Below are positions 10,918-22,517 of a stretch of DNA of 64,000 nucleotides, one piece after another (position 1 is the stretch's first letter; every line of letters starts with the position of its first letter). Source of the DNA: Erythroxylum novogranatense (lineage: Eukaryota; Streptophyta; Magnoliopsida; Malpighiales; Erythroxylaceae); NCBI GenBank assembly GCA_029891385.1, contig CM057230.1, positions 52,679,414 through 52,743,413 of the forward strand, given 5' to 3'. The notes beneath the pieces were generated by a model that was given only the letters and a program-made list of their open reading frames with translations, was not told where the DNA came from and did not search any database. The position numbers and the translations under genes are program-made.

Positions 10918-11870
10918 TTGGCCTATGTGGTAGATACGAGGGTAGATAGAGGGAGGTTAGAAGATATACTAATGGTCGTGGAATTCCCAGATGTCTTTCC
11001 CAAGGAGTTACCAGGACTAGCACCACCTAGGGAGATTGAATTTCCCATTGAGCTTCTTCCAAACACAACGCCAATTTCGATTCCAGAATTTCCCATTGAG
11101 CTTCTTCCAGACACAACGCTAATTTCGATTCCACCTTATAAAATGGCTCCGGATGAATTGAAGGAGCTTAAGGAGCAATTGGAAGATTTGTTGGAGAAAG
11201 GTTATATTAGGCCAAGCTCTTCACCTTGGGGAGCTTTGGTCCTTTTTGTAAAGAAGAAAGTCAGATCATTGCGAATGTGTGTGGATTATAGGAAGCTCAA
11301 CCATGTCACCATCAAGAACAGATATCCGCTCCCACGCATCAATGATTTGTTTGATCAGTTATAAGGGGTAAGGGTCTTTCCTATTTGAGATCAGGCTACC
11401 ACCAATTGAGAATAAAGGAGTTTGATGTATTAAAGACTGCTTTTAGAACACAGTCTGGCCACTTTGAGTTCTTGGTCATGCCTTTTGGGTTAACGAATGC
11501 ACCTGCAACTTTCATGGACAAGATGAATCGAGTCTTTAAGTCCTTCTTAGACCAATTTATCATTCTATTTATTGATGATATATTGGTTTATTCTAAGAGT
11601 GATAAAGAGCATAAGGAACATTTGAGGGTTGCCTTGGAGACATTGAGGAAGAATGAGTTGTATGTCAAATTTAACAAATGTAAATTTTGGCTAACGGAAG
11701 TGACATTTCTTGGATATGTGATTTCAAAGTAAGGAGTACATATGGATTCGAGGAAGATAGGAGTGGTTGTGAAATGGGAAGCATCTAAGAATGTAGCTGA
11801 AGTGAGAAGTTTCTTGGGATTGGCCGGGTATTATAGAAGGTATGTGGAGGGCTTTTCCATAATGGAAATG
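10918..11870 (+). pseudogene. Chromovirus reverse transcriptase, with frameshift and internal duplication
   Basis: The RT N-terminal part contains [41 protein letters not shown], and [20 protein letters not shown] up to 11364. A stop and frameshift at about 11360-11390 destroy the segment that should hold the first catalytic Asp (VFSKIDLRSGYH type; only LRSGYHQL remains). The following frame has [20 protein letters not shown] and the intact catalytic FIDDILVYS near 11570-11596, then FLGYVISK and FLGLAGYYRRYVEGF. Homology stops near 11870, where sequence jumps to integrase, so the RT end, RNase H and integrase zinc finger are deleted. There is an in-frame 48-bp duplication at 11038-11133. Confidence 0.9.
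11038..11133 (+). repeat. In-frame 48-bp tandem duplication in RT leader
   Basis: Units 11038-11085 and 11086-11133 differ at two positions (AAACACAACGCC versus AGACACAACGCT) and encode [16 protein letters not shown] twice. It keeps the frame and lengthens the linker before the RT palm. Confidence 0.93.
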
Positions 11871-11879
11871 GGATTCTGG

Positions 11880-12376
11880 AATGGAAATGAGAAAAGATTA
11901 CGATGGATTTCTTCATGGGATTGTCGAGGACTAGCAGGTAGCATGATGCAATATGGGTGATTGTGGATAGGTTGACCAAGTCCGAACATTTCTTGACAAT
12001 TAAACAGGCAGATTCTTTGAATGTTTTGGCCAAGAATAATGTGGATGAAATAATTCAACTTCATGGGATTCCAAGCTCTATAATTTCAGATAGAGACCCC
12101 GGGTTCACCTCCAGATTTTGGGAAAGCTTACAGGAGAATTTGGGAACTAAGTTGCATTTTAGTACAACTTTTCACCCACAAACTGATGGTCAATCAGAAA
12201 GAACAATACGAATATTGAAGGCAATGTTACGCGCTTGTGTTATGGAGTTCAAAGTTTCATGGGATGATCATTTACCTTTAATCGAGTTTGCTTATAATAA
12301 TTCCTATCACTTAGGAATTCAAATGGCACCTTATGAAGCTTTGTATGGGAGGAGGTGCAAAACTCCTATTTGTTAG
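11880..12376 (+). pseudogene. Chromovirus integrase core
   Basis: Starts in a frame with MDFFMGLSRTS near 11905 (first catalytic Asp of the DDE triad), has an in-frame stop, then DAIWVIVDRLTKSEHF, ISDRDPGFTSRFWES (second Asp) and HPQTDGQSERTIRILKAMLR (catalytic Glu), WDDHLPLIEFAYNNSYH, and MAPYEALYGRRCKTPIC followed by a stop where Trp is usual. It would insert element cDNA into the genome. The HHCC zinc finger is lost in the upstream deletion. Confidence 0.9.
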
Positions 12377-12379
12377 GAT

Positions 12380-12960
12380 GAGGAAGGTGAAAGGAGACTT
12401 GTAGGACCTGAGTTGATACAAATCACAGTTGATAAGATTAAATTAGTGAAGCAGAGACTTAAAGCAGCTCAAGACAGAATGAAGAGATATGCAGATACAC
12501 ATAGAAAGGAGATGGAATTTGAAGTTGGAGACAAAGTGTTTCTTAGAGTTTCTCCATGGAAAGGAGTTTTGAGATTTGGTAAGAAGCGCAATCTTAGTTC
12601 AAGATACATAGGCCCATATGAGATCATTGAGAAGATTTGGTCTTTAGTCTATAGGTTAGCTTTGCCATCGGAGTTGTCTAAGATTCATAATATTTTTCAT
12701 GTATCGATGTTGCGAAAGTACCAGTCTGATCCTTCACACATAGTTCAACCTTCAGAAGTTCAGTTAAGAGAGGATTTGACTTATAAAGAACAATCAGTAG
12801 AGATTGCAGATTCAAAGGAAAAGGTTTTGAAAAACAAGACTATGAAGCTGGTTAAAGTTCTGTAGAAGAACCATTATACGGAAGGGGCCACGTGAGAACC
12901 CTTAGAGGCCATGAGAGAGAAGTATCCACACCTCTTCAATGTCTCAAGTAAGAATTTCGA
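12380..12960 (+). pseudogene. Integrase C-terminus and chromodomain
   Basis: GPELIQITVDKIKLVKQRL, YADTHRKEMEFEVGDKVFL, LSSRYIGPYEIIEKI and HNIFHVSMLRKY form the GPY/F integrase C-terminus. A chromodomain follows: YKEQSVEIADSKEK, KTMKLVKVL, a stop at 12863-12865 in place of Trp, then KNHYTEGATxEP and KYPHLFN in the same frame. Chromodomains target these elements to histone-marked heterochromatin. One nonsense change truncates it within the domain. Confidence 0.85.
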
Positions 12961-12972
12961 GGAAGAAATTCT

Positions 12973-12987
12973 TTAAGGGGGGAGAGT
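12973..12987 (+). other. Polypurine tract of the chromovirus
   Basis: TTAAGGGGGGAGAGT immediately before the LTR start TGTTAGACCC. Confidence 0.88.
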
Positions 12988-14822
12988 TGTTAGACCCTGA
13001 AAAATTTTTCTTTAAGTTAAGCATGATTTAAAATAGTTTTGAGGTTTAGATATATTAAATTTTTGGAGTTATAATTATTTGAAGGTTAGTAGTATTTATT
13101 AAATGGGTAAGTGGAAATTAAAGTGTTAATGTAATAAGGATGTTTAAGGGCATTTTTGGGAGATCTATTAAGCATAAAAGAACATAAGCTTATAAGGAAG
13201 GGTAAGATGGACTTTTTGGGCTCATTAAGGGTACAAATGGAAAAAGAATACACTGTCTTGTTTATAAGAGGAGAAAAACGTGAATTAAAGAGGGAGGAGA
13301 GTGAAAAACGAAAATAGGAGAGAAGAAGAGAGGTTTTGGTGAAAAAGAATAAGAAGAAAAATCAAGTTTGTTAAGGTAGTTTAACCATCTTTTCTTCTTG
13401 CTTTATTAAAGGAATGAGTTGTATTGAGGATGAAGGAGTTAGAGAGAAAAGTGGTTTGTGTGGGAAGAAGATGGATTAGGAGAACCCAATTGATTTTAGG
13501 GTTTCTAAACTAGATCTTAGGTTTTCTAACCTAGATGAACTATGGGTAGGTTAGATTTGAGTTTAATTTGTGTTTATTGCAATTTTGTGATTTTTTTTGA
13601 AGTTAAAGAATTTTATTGGAATATTGTTTTGAAAGAAACCTTGGTTGTTTTAGGAAATCAAGGGAATCCTACCTAAGAGTAAGGGGAAAGTTAAGTTTGA
13701 CTTGCATTTTGTAAGCTAATTAGGTGGGTAACTTATTTATAGCTATTGTGTGATTATAAAAATTCTTACTTATGTGTGTGAATGTTAATTGCTTCAAATT
13801 GAATTGTTGTGATTTGATGGGAAATGCATGATGCCTTGTGATTATGTTATACTGTGAAAGATGTTATAATATTTTGAATTAAATGAAAAGAAGGAAAAAA
13901 CATGAAAGTATGAGCATATGATAAAATGAATATGTGCTTTTGTTTGGGCGAGAGAGGAACCATTTCGTTCGTCACGTGCACGTAGACAAAAGCCTTCTCC
14001 TGGCTACTCACTTGTAGCGTATGAGATCCAAAAATGGACTCATTTTGTTCATAATGAAAACTATGGTTTCTCCATTTTATACCCATGGGACCCCTCGAGC
14101 CATATGGTTGTGCATTGCATCTTTGAATTGTTAAGTATGACATATTTGAATGATTTGTTTAATGGATAAAGTATATGTTATGTGTTATGTATTAACTGCT
14201 TAATTATGAGTTTTGAGCTAAATTGGTGAATGATTGAATTGCTAGATATATAAATACATATGCTTGAATTTGTGGTAATTGCCGATGGCTATAAATATAT
14301 TAGCCACTGAGATGTGTAACTCACCCCACTATTCCCTCCTCAGGTGTTTAACGAGAAGGTTAGCAATCCTTGCAAGGCATCGGAAACTCCAAGATATTAT
14401 AAATTTTGTAACTAAGTTAGTTCGATCACTTTTGGATAGCTTCATAAGCATGTTAAACATTGAACATCCTATATATGTTGTAATTTGTGTTAAGCCCTCA
14501 TTTATAATGTTGTTATGTAATTAAAGTTATGTATGGGCTTCTGTTAATTTGGAAAATAAGTTTAGAACTGAAAAGTTCCCCAGGTTTATGTGCATGTTAC
14601 TTTTGTAGTGGTACATTTCATGACCTAAGTCTTTCATAGATGTACAAATTGCGTACCAATTTTAGGGGAAAAAATTGGACTAATTTAGGCTAAATTAGTC
14701 AAAGTTGTCTTCTGAAAAACTGTAGCTTATCTTTCTAGCTTTCCAATGGTATAAATTAGGAAATTTTTGGATATCGAAGTCAAATGTTATGGTCCTTATA
14801 AGTGGAGATGCTCAAGAGTATA

Positions 14823-15150
14823 GGACGTATCGTATGGTGAAGACATATCGTCTAGTGATGACGTATCGTTTGGTGATGACGTATCATCTGGTGAGGACGC
14901 ATCATCTTGTGAGGATGCTTCTTCTAGTGAGGAAGTATCGTCTGGTGAGGACGCTTCGTCTGGTGATGACGTATTGTCTGGTAATGACGTATCGTCTGGT
15001 AAGGACGTATCATCTGGTGATGACACTTCATCTAGTGACGACGTATCATCTGGTGAGGAAGTTTTATCTGACAAGGATGCTTTGTCCGGCAAGAATGATT
15101 CATCTGGCAAGGATGCTTCGTCTAGTGAGGACGTTTTGTCTGGTGAGATC
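14823..15150. repeat. 18-bp tandem array (GACGTATCGTCTGGTGAT type) in the chromovirus LTR
   Basis: About eighteen degenerate units. Each combines CGTC, TGGTGAT and GACG, giving an inverted half-site pair CGTC-N7-GACG, and many also form the near-palindrome GATGACGTATCATC. The 18-bp period keeps reading frames open on both strands (repeating hexapeptides), which is a by-product. It is followed at 15147-15165 by the foldback GATCTGA-TGACG-TCAGATC, containing the bZIP-type octamer TGACGTCA. Confidence 0.9.
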
Positions 15151-15786
15151 TGATGACGTCAGATCGTCTGGTGCACTATTCATCTGATCCTATCGTCTGG
15201 TCCTATTTTTGACCCTCTAGACGATAGAATTTGCCTTCTAGGTCTTCATAAAAGTTGTAGATCTGGAAGTCCTCTTCGAAACCATTCAAAGAAAACCTTA
15301 ATCCGAGATCTTTAATGAAAGTTATGCCAATTGTTCCGAGATAGGTATAACATGATTGAGGACATGAGCATGGTTGATTCTTTTGGCCATAACTTCATAA
15401 CCTGACCTCCAAATTAAGTGATTTTTGAAGCAATAGATTCCCAACACATTTTCTCATCTCTCAATGAAATTTGTAGCTTTTAAGGTCAATTTGGAGGAGA
15501 TTTATGGAAGGAAAATGAGAGATCGGTCGGAGGGGCATAACTAGGTTATGAACACACTTTGGTTTTTTAAGCATATCTTGAGCTTTAGAGCTCTGAATGA
15601 GAAGTTTCTTGTTTCAAAATAAACTAGAGGCATAGAGATACAATTGGCTTGAATAAGTCAAATTGTGATGATGGTGATGGGCTGTTGTGGGCAAGCCAAC
15701 CTTGTGAGATGACGACAAAGTGAGGGTTCATCAGAATAACTCTACAAGGAAACCCGTTCATGCTTTTTGAATCCGAAACGATAGTT

Positions 15787-15906
15787 GGGCTTCAAAAATA
15801 GGGCCCAACATCTTGTTGTATCAGAGAGATTGTTCGGCTCTAGAAACAAGGTCCAACATCTTGTGGTATCAGAGCGGTTGTTAGACTCTGAAAACAGGGC
15901 CCAACA
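15787..15906 (+). repeat. Tandem LTR-end plus PBS units at the 3' LTR terminus
   Basis: Two 48-bp units (15787-15834 and 15835-15882) each contain an LTR terminus (GGGCCCAACA or AGGTCCAACA), TCTTG, and a Met-tRNA PBS. The second PBS is perfect (TGGTATCAGAGC, 15864-15875); the first is TTGTATCAGAGA. A third LTR terminus, GGGCCCAACA, ends at 15906. A normal 3' LTR is not followed by a PBS. Confidence 0.85.
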
Positions 15907-16869
15907 TGTTAGGAGTTTGATGGTTATTAAAAAATATTTGGATGGTGTCACATTGGTCAACTAATATATTGACTAGCATGTTTTTTTTCCTTTTAAAAGA
16001 GAATGATCTATAACACATATATTGATTAATTAATCTAATAAAAAATGTAATGTTAGTCTCCCAAGTTCTTATATTGGTTTACCAAACTTTTTAAAATAAA
16101 ATTTCAAAATTTTTTAAGATCTTTTAAACATCAAAACATATTATGTTGATGTAAATTTGATTTAAAACTATTTTGAAAATTTGGCAAAAAATTTTGAAAA
16201 TTAAATGGATTTCTTTAAAGATCAAAATAATATTCCTCTTAATTGAAAGGATTTTTGTATTATGTCCTATATAAAATGATCATGCACCGATTGAGTCTCT
16301 AATTCATCAAAATGACCAAGATAAGATTGTAAGGATTATAATGATTTATTTAAATCTTAATGTCTTTGATTCTTCCAAGTTCTTGGTTCTTCACTTGAGT
16401 TTTATATATACTCCACTTCACTCATTTCTTCTTTCTGTGATTGGTCAAAGATGAACATATACTTTTTTACACACTTTACCCTTCTATTTAACTTAATCTT
16501 TTAACATTTTAACTTACCAATATCACTAAGGTAAAAGTATTAATAGTAACGTATTTTATTATTATCAAAGTTATGGGTTAGAACATCACTTGGTCCAATC
16601 ATAAATTCACTTCTTTTTCTTCGTTTTATTTTATTCTAACTTCCTTCTTTAAAATTTAGAAACAAAATTATATTTTAAGACTTTATATCATTATTTTAGG
16701 CTTTTTGTTTAACTTTAAGCCCTATAAGTCATCATTAAGCACCTTTATTATTTCATTTTAAACTCTAGTTATTTTTTTAAATAATGTGAATATGAATTAA
16801 ACCTTAAAAGGGAAAATAGTTTACAAAAAGGCCTTTAGAGACTAGCTAATTTACAGTCTTACTTTACAC
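15907..16869. other. AT-rich stretch without recognisable genes
   Basis: About 960 bp of AT-rich DNA between the chromovirus LTR end and the LINE ORF2 end. A short T-run lies at 15981-15988. It could include the LINE 3' UTR, but no tail or target duplication could be fixed. No coding signal seen. Confidence 0.5.
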
Positions 16870-18227
16870 CAGCTAGGTATGGTTATATGGCTTAAACTAG
16901 CTTAAAACCAATGTCCACATAGATAACTACATAGGTAACATTTTGGTGAATGTTCCAATTTAGGGTGACGAGAAAGTAATAATTATGCTTGTTCTTATAT
17001 AAGAAAATACAACTCCTGACTCTGTTGCGCAACAGGCTAAAAAGGACTTCATTACTCATACTTTGATTCAAGAATACAATTTTGTTTCTTTCATCCCAAA
17101 AATAGGTTACTAAATAGGACAAAGCAACCTTATACACCTATCCATCTCTTTTTTCATAGTTTTCAACACGACACTCCATTCCATTATGTCACACCAGGTG
17201 TGATGGACATTAGTAAGGTTGCAAAGTTTCATAATTTCATTTCAAGCAAGACTGGTTTAATGGCACTAAAAGAGTATATGGCTAATAGTTTCTAAAGAGG
17301 TTTTTGATAGTATGCACTAATTTAGATGATGTGAAAATCTTCCTATAATATATAATATAGGAAGCCTACCTCTTAGTGCTATTCATAAAGTATAAGAGGC
17401 TCAGGGTGGCAAGTATTTACCCTATATGAGTTTGTACCAAATTATATTTGGACTTATTTCATTGAAAACGTTCCTATAAGAGTTATTGGAGAAATTGCAT
17501 GATGTTTTCAGCTTCGAAATGATTTTGTCCTCGTTATCTTCAGTTACCATGAAACTTCAAAGAAATGATGAAATGTTTGACACACATAAGGAGCTTATAT
17601 ACTTACTTCTAATTGAGAGTGCTTAAGCTAATGTAAAACTTTGGTGAATTTTTGCCCTTAAAGGATTTATGTCATCATATTATTCGAAAGGTCAAGTAAT
17701 CAAACCAAAAGGAGGTTTTATTCCCATCACCAACTTCACTGAAGCACTCCTTCCAAATTCTATCTCTTGTTCTAAATAGGAATTTCATAATTAATGAAGC
17801 ATTGAAAGGAAGATTAAATTTCTAGAAGTTGTGCTCTGTAATGTAATACATATGCATCCACTATATCCACAAAGCCTGCTTATCATATAGCAATCTCCAC
17901 ACCCTTTTGGTTAACAGTACATGATTAGTTGTTTTAACTAAAATAACATCCAAACCTCCTGCTGCTTTGGTTGGCAGATGTCTAAACATTTGATTTATGC
18001 TCTTGTCTCTTTCTCCTTGCAACTTGACCGTAAAAACCTCCTAAGTATTCTGTTTGTGGATTTTATGATCGCTAAAGAGAACATTAGATGTGAATCCCAA
18101 TATAAATTTATGGAGCTAAGAATTGATTTGATTAGTTAAGTTTACCAGCCTAAGATAAAGCTTTAGAGCTCCAATTGTTAATCCTTTTCTGAATTCTCTT
18201 AAGAAATGGTTTAAACTTAGCATACAT
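16870..18227 (-). pseudogene. LINE ORF2, 3' piece: RT end and zinc-binding region
   Basis: Read on the minus strand this continues the LINE ORF2 of 32572-34767 once the LTR at 18228-32566 is taken out. The first part reads RIQKRINNWSSKALS and GKL, the thumb region of plant L1-type RTs. Further on come frame-broken zf-RVT-like stretches, and the end at 16892-17137 has WDERNKIVFLNQS, typical of the ORF2 C-terminal region. Many stops and frameshifts. The piece ends on the right with TACAT (18223-18227), one half of the target duplication of LTR 2. Confidence 0.75.
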
Positions 18228-18783
18228 TGTTGGGCCCCCTTTTTAGAACCCAACCTCGGAATCATAAATCAAAAAACAAAGTGGGCGAAAACGAAAGAAA
18301 TCAAAAGGGGAATCAAATAAAGCGCTTGAGGAAGAAAACGAAAGAAATCAAAAACCGAAAGTGGGCCAACTTCGGATCGAAAACCAAAGGAATCGAAAGC
18401 TTAAGGAACCAAAGAAATCGAAAGGCTCGGAATCAAAGAAAACAAAATGCTTAAGGACAAAACTCTTAACTCCGACATCCGAAAACGCATACTTTAGAAA
18501 AAAAATGTTGGAAACTGTAAAGACACACTTGGTCTAAACTAATCCAAATCGGTATAATTTTTTTTTCAATACCATTCAAAGCAATTTCAATTTCAAATGG
18601 ACTTTATCAATCCCACTCAAGCCTCAATTTATAAGATTCCTCCAATTCAATCTCATCTCATATCTCATCTAAAAAAACACTTATCTTTCTTTTTCCATAA
18701 AAATCTCCCACACACGTATATATACCCACAATTTATATACAAAACTCAACAACTTAAACGAAAAACTTCTTCCGATACCTTAC

Positions 18784-18901
18784 ATTCGAATTCAACTCAT
18801 CTCATCCATATACAAATTCATATGACATATCCATACACAAATATTCGAATTCAACTCATCTCATCCATATACAAATTCATATGACATAACCATACACAAA
18901 T
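18784..18901. repeat. 59-bp tandem duplication in LTR 2
   Basis: Two adjacent units starting ATTCGAATTCAACTCATC (18784 and 18843), nearly identical, each ending CCATACACAAAT. Confidence 0.9.
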
Positions 18902-21224
18902 CCATATCTCATACACAAATTTATCTTTCAAATCCATATCTCATTAACTTCCTAAAATAAATGCTTACAAACTTTAATGGCATTCCAAGCCATGGTACAT
19001 CACCAATATCAAAAGTCCAAATACAAAAGATACAAAAACCCCAAAATTCTTAACATATATCTCTTATCTTATTCTTACAACAATCTAACTTAAAAACACA
19101 TCATATACATAAACCAGGAGATGGGAATGAAAGGAGGGGTGAGCTTTACAGCCCGTGAGTAACATGCTTATAATACAAAAATAAGCATAAAACTATTTTC
19201 AAAACTCATTGCCATTTCATAGAATTTCACAGTAGAAATCATCATATACTTATTTCTCAAAAATTCTCAATTTATCAAATAATTTATGAGCAATTTCAAA
19301 TCATGTATGCAACAAACTTATAAACACACATGAGCACATAAGCACATCAGAATGGTTTGGGTTGGTCCAGAAACAGAACGTACTACACATTTCCGCATAG
19401 CGGTCCTATGTAGCCGTGAACTTATGGGAGTCCTCAAAAGAGCTCCAATGCTACTAACGGGCAGGCGGGAGAAGCCTTTTTGACAAGTGCACTTGACAAA
19501 CTTATGGGACCTAACCAAACCCACATAACATACATTTCACACTTGAAAGTGGATTGCCCAACGGCACTTTTCAAAAACTTAGTTTTCATAAACATGTCAT
19601 ATTTCAACACAATTCCACAATTTCAACTAAATTCATATATCAATTTCTCAATCATTCAAAAACAAGTAGTGCAACAATTGTAGACATTTATCAAATCATT
19701 CAAAAACAATGAATTTAACCATTGTAGCAATTTATCAAATCATTCGAAAACAATGAATTCAAAAACATTTTATCTTCTTGATTTTTCAAAAACATATTAG
19801 TGGCTCATAATTCAAATTATAAACATGGTACCCACCTTATTTCCATGCTTGAAACTTGTTCACACTCATCTTTCCTTGCTCCCATTGCCTCTCTTAATTT
19901 CCTTCATTTAAGACAAAATCTCTAATCAATAGGAATTCCAAAATTGAGCAATTCATAACATATAATCACCAAAATTCATCTTAGAAAACTTAAACCCATA
20001 CTTCTCTTAAGCTATCTAAACTAAAATCTTTTCATAAATCCAACAAATCACAAATCTATTCTTATCTTAATTTTTCACCAAAAGAGAAATTTCTTGGCTC
20101 AAATGGAAGCTCTCATGCTCCTCTTTTTTTTCCCTCTTGAATCAACTTAAAAATCCTTCTTGAAATCCAAGAAAAATCAAACCCTAACCTTTTTCTTCTT
20201 TCTGTCTTTCCACCACCGAACACACTCTTCTCTTCTTTCTTTTCTTTTCTTTTGTTCATCTCTTTACAATTTCGTTCTTCCCTTCCTTTAAGAACAAGAC
20301 CCACATTTCTTATTACAAAAATGCCATTAATGAAAGAGAAATGACCACTTTACCCTTACATATAAGCCTTATAACTTAAAAGCTTAAGTGTCCTTCCAAT
20401 TTTGCCCCTTATGCATTCTTAACACTTTAATTCAATCTAATCCATGTCATATGATCTTACTTACATTAACATGCTAATTAATCACATTAACATGCTAATT
20501 AATTCCCCAAAATCATAGAATATAACAAAACCTCAAAATCATGCTTAACTTAAGAAATTTTTCTAATAATCAAATTGAAGGAATTTGCTCACACTTCCTT
20601 CTAGACAATTGTTTCTCATTGTCTCAATTTTATAATGACACCAACATCATTCAATTTGATTGAACAATCCAAAAGTTATATACCAAACATTTCCGGACTG
20701 TTCTTATACTAAAACATTTTCCTGCGCTTGATTTCCATCCAAAAATTGATACTCTTAGAGATTGAATTGAAACTCAATTTCATCAGAACATTTGTAGTCC
20801 TATATCTCTAGTTTAATCCAAATCAAGAATCATCTCATGTAGATGACTAGAGCAAAAGTTATGGCCAAAACACTTTCAGCTCTTACTAATCCAAGACTGA
20901 ACATTAAACCCAACTTCAATTTCATTTCCTTTAGATAACTTGTAGATCCATGACTCTAGTTTAATTAAAAACAAAAATCAACTCAATTGGATCTCTACAT
21001 ATCAAGATATCACCAAAATACCTAAGCATGTTCAGAAAAATGTCCAACTCAAACTCTTTAATCAATCCTCTCACTTTGATTCAATCAATCTTTTTTAAAT
21101 TAATCTCAAAAATCCACAATTTTCATGGAGAGGTAAAGGAATTTATTAGAAATCCAACACCTTAAAAATCAGGTCAATCGGATGTCAGACGAAAAAATTA
21201 GAAACAAAAGAATGAAAAGGGTCT

Positions 21225-21284
21225 GGTCACCCTCCCGAGCTGGTAGCGGGGTGACGCCCACAACCCGACGTCACGAGGGTGACG
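21225..21284. repeat. GC-rich inverted GTCAC/GTGAC cluster in LTR 2
   Basis: GGTCACCCTC at 21225-21234 is matched in inverse by GAGGGTGAC at 21275-21283. CGTCAC-GAGG-GTGACG at 21269-21284 is a tight inverted pair. A strongly CpG-containing island inside an AT-rich LTR. Confidence 0.8.
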
Positions 21285-21329
21285 CACACCAAAACCCGCG
21301 GATCCTTTTTTTCCCTCTTTTCTTCATCT

Positions 21330-22260
21330 GAAATTCTAAAATGCATAACTTTTGACTTAGAACTCCAATATTTTCAAATTTGGTATCCATGGAAAGAGAA
21401 AAGAAAGCTCTCCAATTTTCATAAAGAATCAAAAACAAATTTGGCCTCTATTGGGGTTAAAATTCACTTCAAAGTATCTGTTCCATAAATGTCATCCTAC
21501 ACAGTAACAAAACTTCTAAAAATCATAACTTCCTATTCCATTGTCCAAAAATTTCATGCTTTATGTCAATGGAAAGATAAAAACACATTCTACAACTTTC
21601 ATGAAGAACTTAAAAGCAATTTCAACCTCTAAATGGGTCAAATTTTCAATCAAAATTTCTGCCCCATAAATTCACCCTAAACCACATCCAAACTTCAACA
21701 ATTCATATATTTCACTTCCCACATCTAAAAATGTCATATTATACATCATTGAAAAGCTATGAAATTCCTTTATAACTTTAAATAAGGCTACTTGATCCAA
21801 TTCAAACCATATCAGTCTAGAATTTGCCTCAAAGCACAGCATCCACAAAACCTACCCTTATGGACATTTTCAAAAACAAAGCAAAATAATCTTTGGAACA
21901 ACATCCAAACATTTAAAAGATCATAACTTTCAACTCCGATATCGAAAAATGTCATATTTTATAGCGACAGAAAGCTATCAAGAAAAAATACAACTTTCAT
22001 GAAGAACTAAAAAGCAAAATCTACCTCTAACTAGGTCAAATCTCCACATATTTGTGGCTACCCTGTTAAAAAAATCACTTAAGCAAATCCAAATTTCAAT
22101 TAATCATAACTTTCAACTCCAATGTCGAAAAATGTCATACATTATAGCGATAGAAAGCTATCAAGAATATATAAAACTTTCATGAAGATCATTTTATCAA
22201 AATCTGCCTAAATCAACCCAGAAAAATTCACAAAAGTTTCTGATCAAACACCCAACACTG
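21330..22260. repeat. Degenerate ~180-bp tandem units in LTR 2
   Basis: The phrase ACTTTCATGAAGA or close variants recurs near 21417, 21597, 21776, 21994 and 22178, spaced 180, 179, 218 and 184 bp, each with AAAAATCATAACTT and GAAAGCTA or GGAAAGA upstream. Confidence 0.75.
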
Positions 22261-22517
22261 TTACTATTCATCTTAAAAATTTTCAGACTTTCTGATTCTC
22301 TAAAAAGTAACACTTTCACTATTCATTTCTTGCTTTTCAATTCCATTCAAATCAAATCATTCACTATACATGTTCATAGTACCCTTACAAATACAAATTT
22401 ACCCAAAAATCTCAACATCATCAAAAACTAAAATCAATTCTTTTGACATCAATTTCATTAAAGCACCCACAACACATACATATACAAAACATCCATTTCA
22501 TGCATTAACCTCAAAAT

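Larger units (their letters stand above)
9644..15906 (+). mobile_element. Plus-strand chromovirus (Ty3/gypsy, Tekay/Del-like), 5' part cut off by LTR 1
   Basis: Domain order is gag, aspartic protease, RT, integrase, chromodomain, PPT, 3' LTR, as in chromoviruses. The element starts abruptly inside gag at 9644, where LTR 1 was inserted; the rest of gag and the 5' LTR should lie left of the window. RNase H and the N-terminal part of integrase are deleted near 11870. Several stops and frameshifts make it inactive. Assignment to Tekay/Del rests on the integrase-linked chromodomain and the long LTR. Confidence 0.88.
12988..15906 (+). repeat. 3' LTR of the chromovirus
   Basis: Starts TGTTAGACCCTGAAAAA, right after the PPT. 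Ends GGGCCCAACA, the same terminus (in reverse) as LTR 2 at 18228. A possible TATA-like TTTATAAGAG lies near 13261. The block GTAACTCACCCC...CCCTCCTCAGG at 14315-14344 corresponds to the GGGGTGAGC block in the minus-strand LTRs. It holds the 18-bp array at 14823-15150 and, at its right end, three LTR-terminus copies separated by two PBS-like sequences. Confidence 0.87.

Noticed and set aside
14789..15187. Open frames on both strands with hexapeptide repeats
   Set aside because: An 18-bp repeat with period divisible by three keeps all frames open; located inside an LTR.
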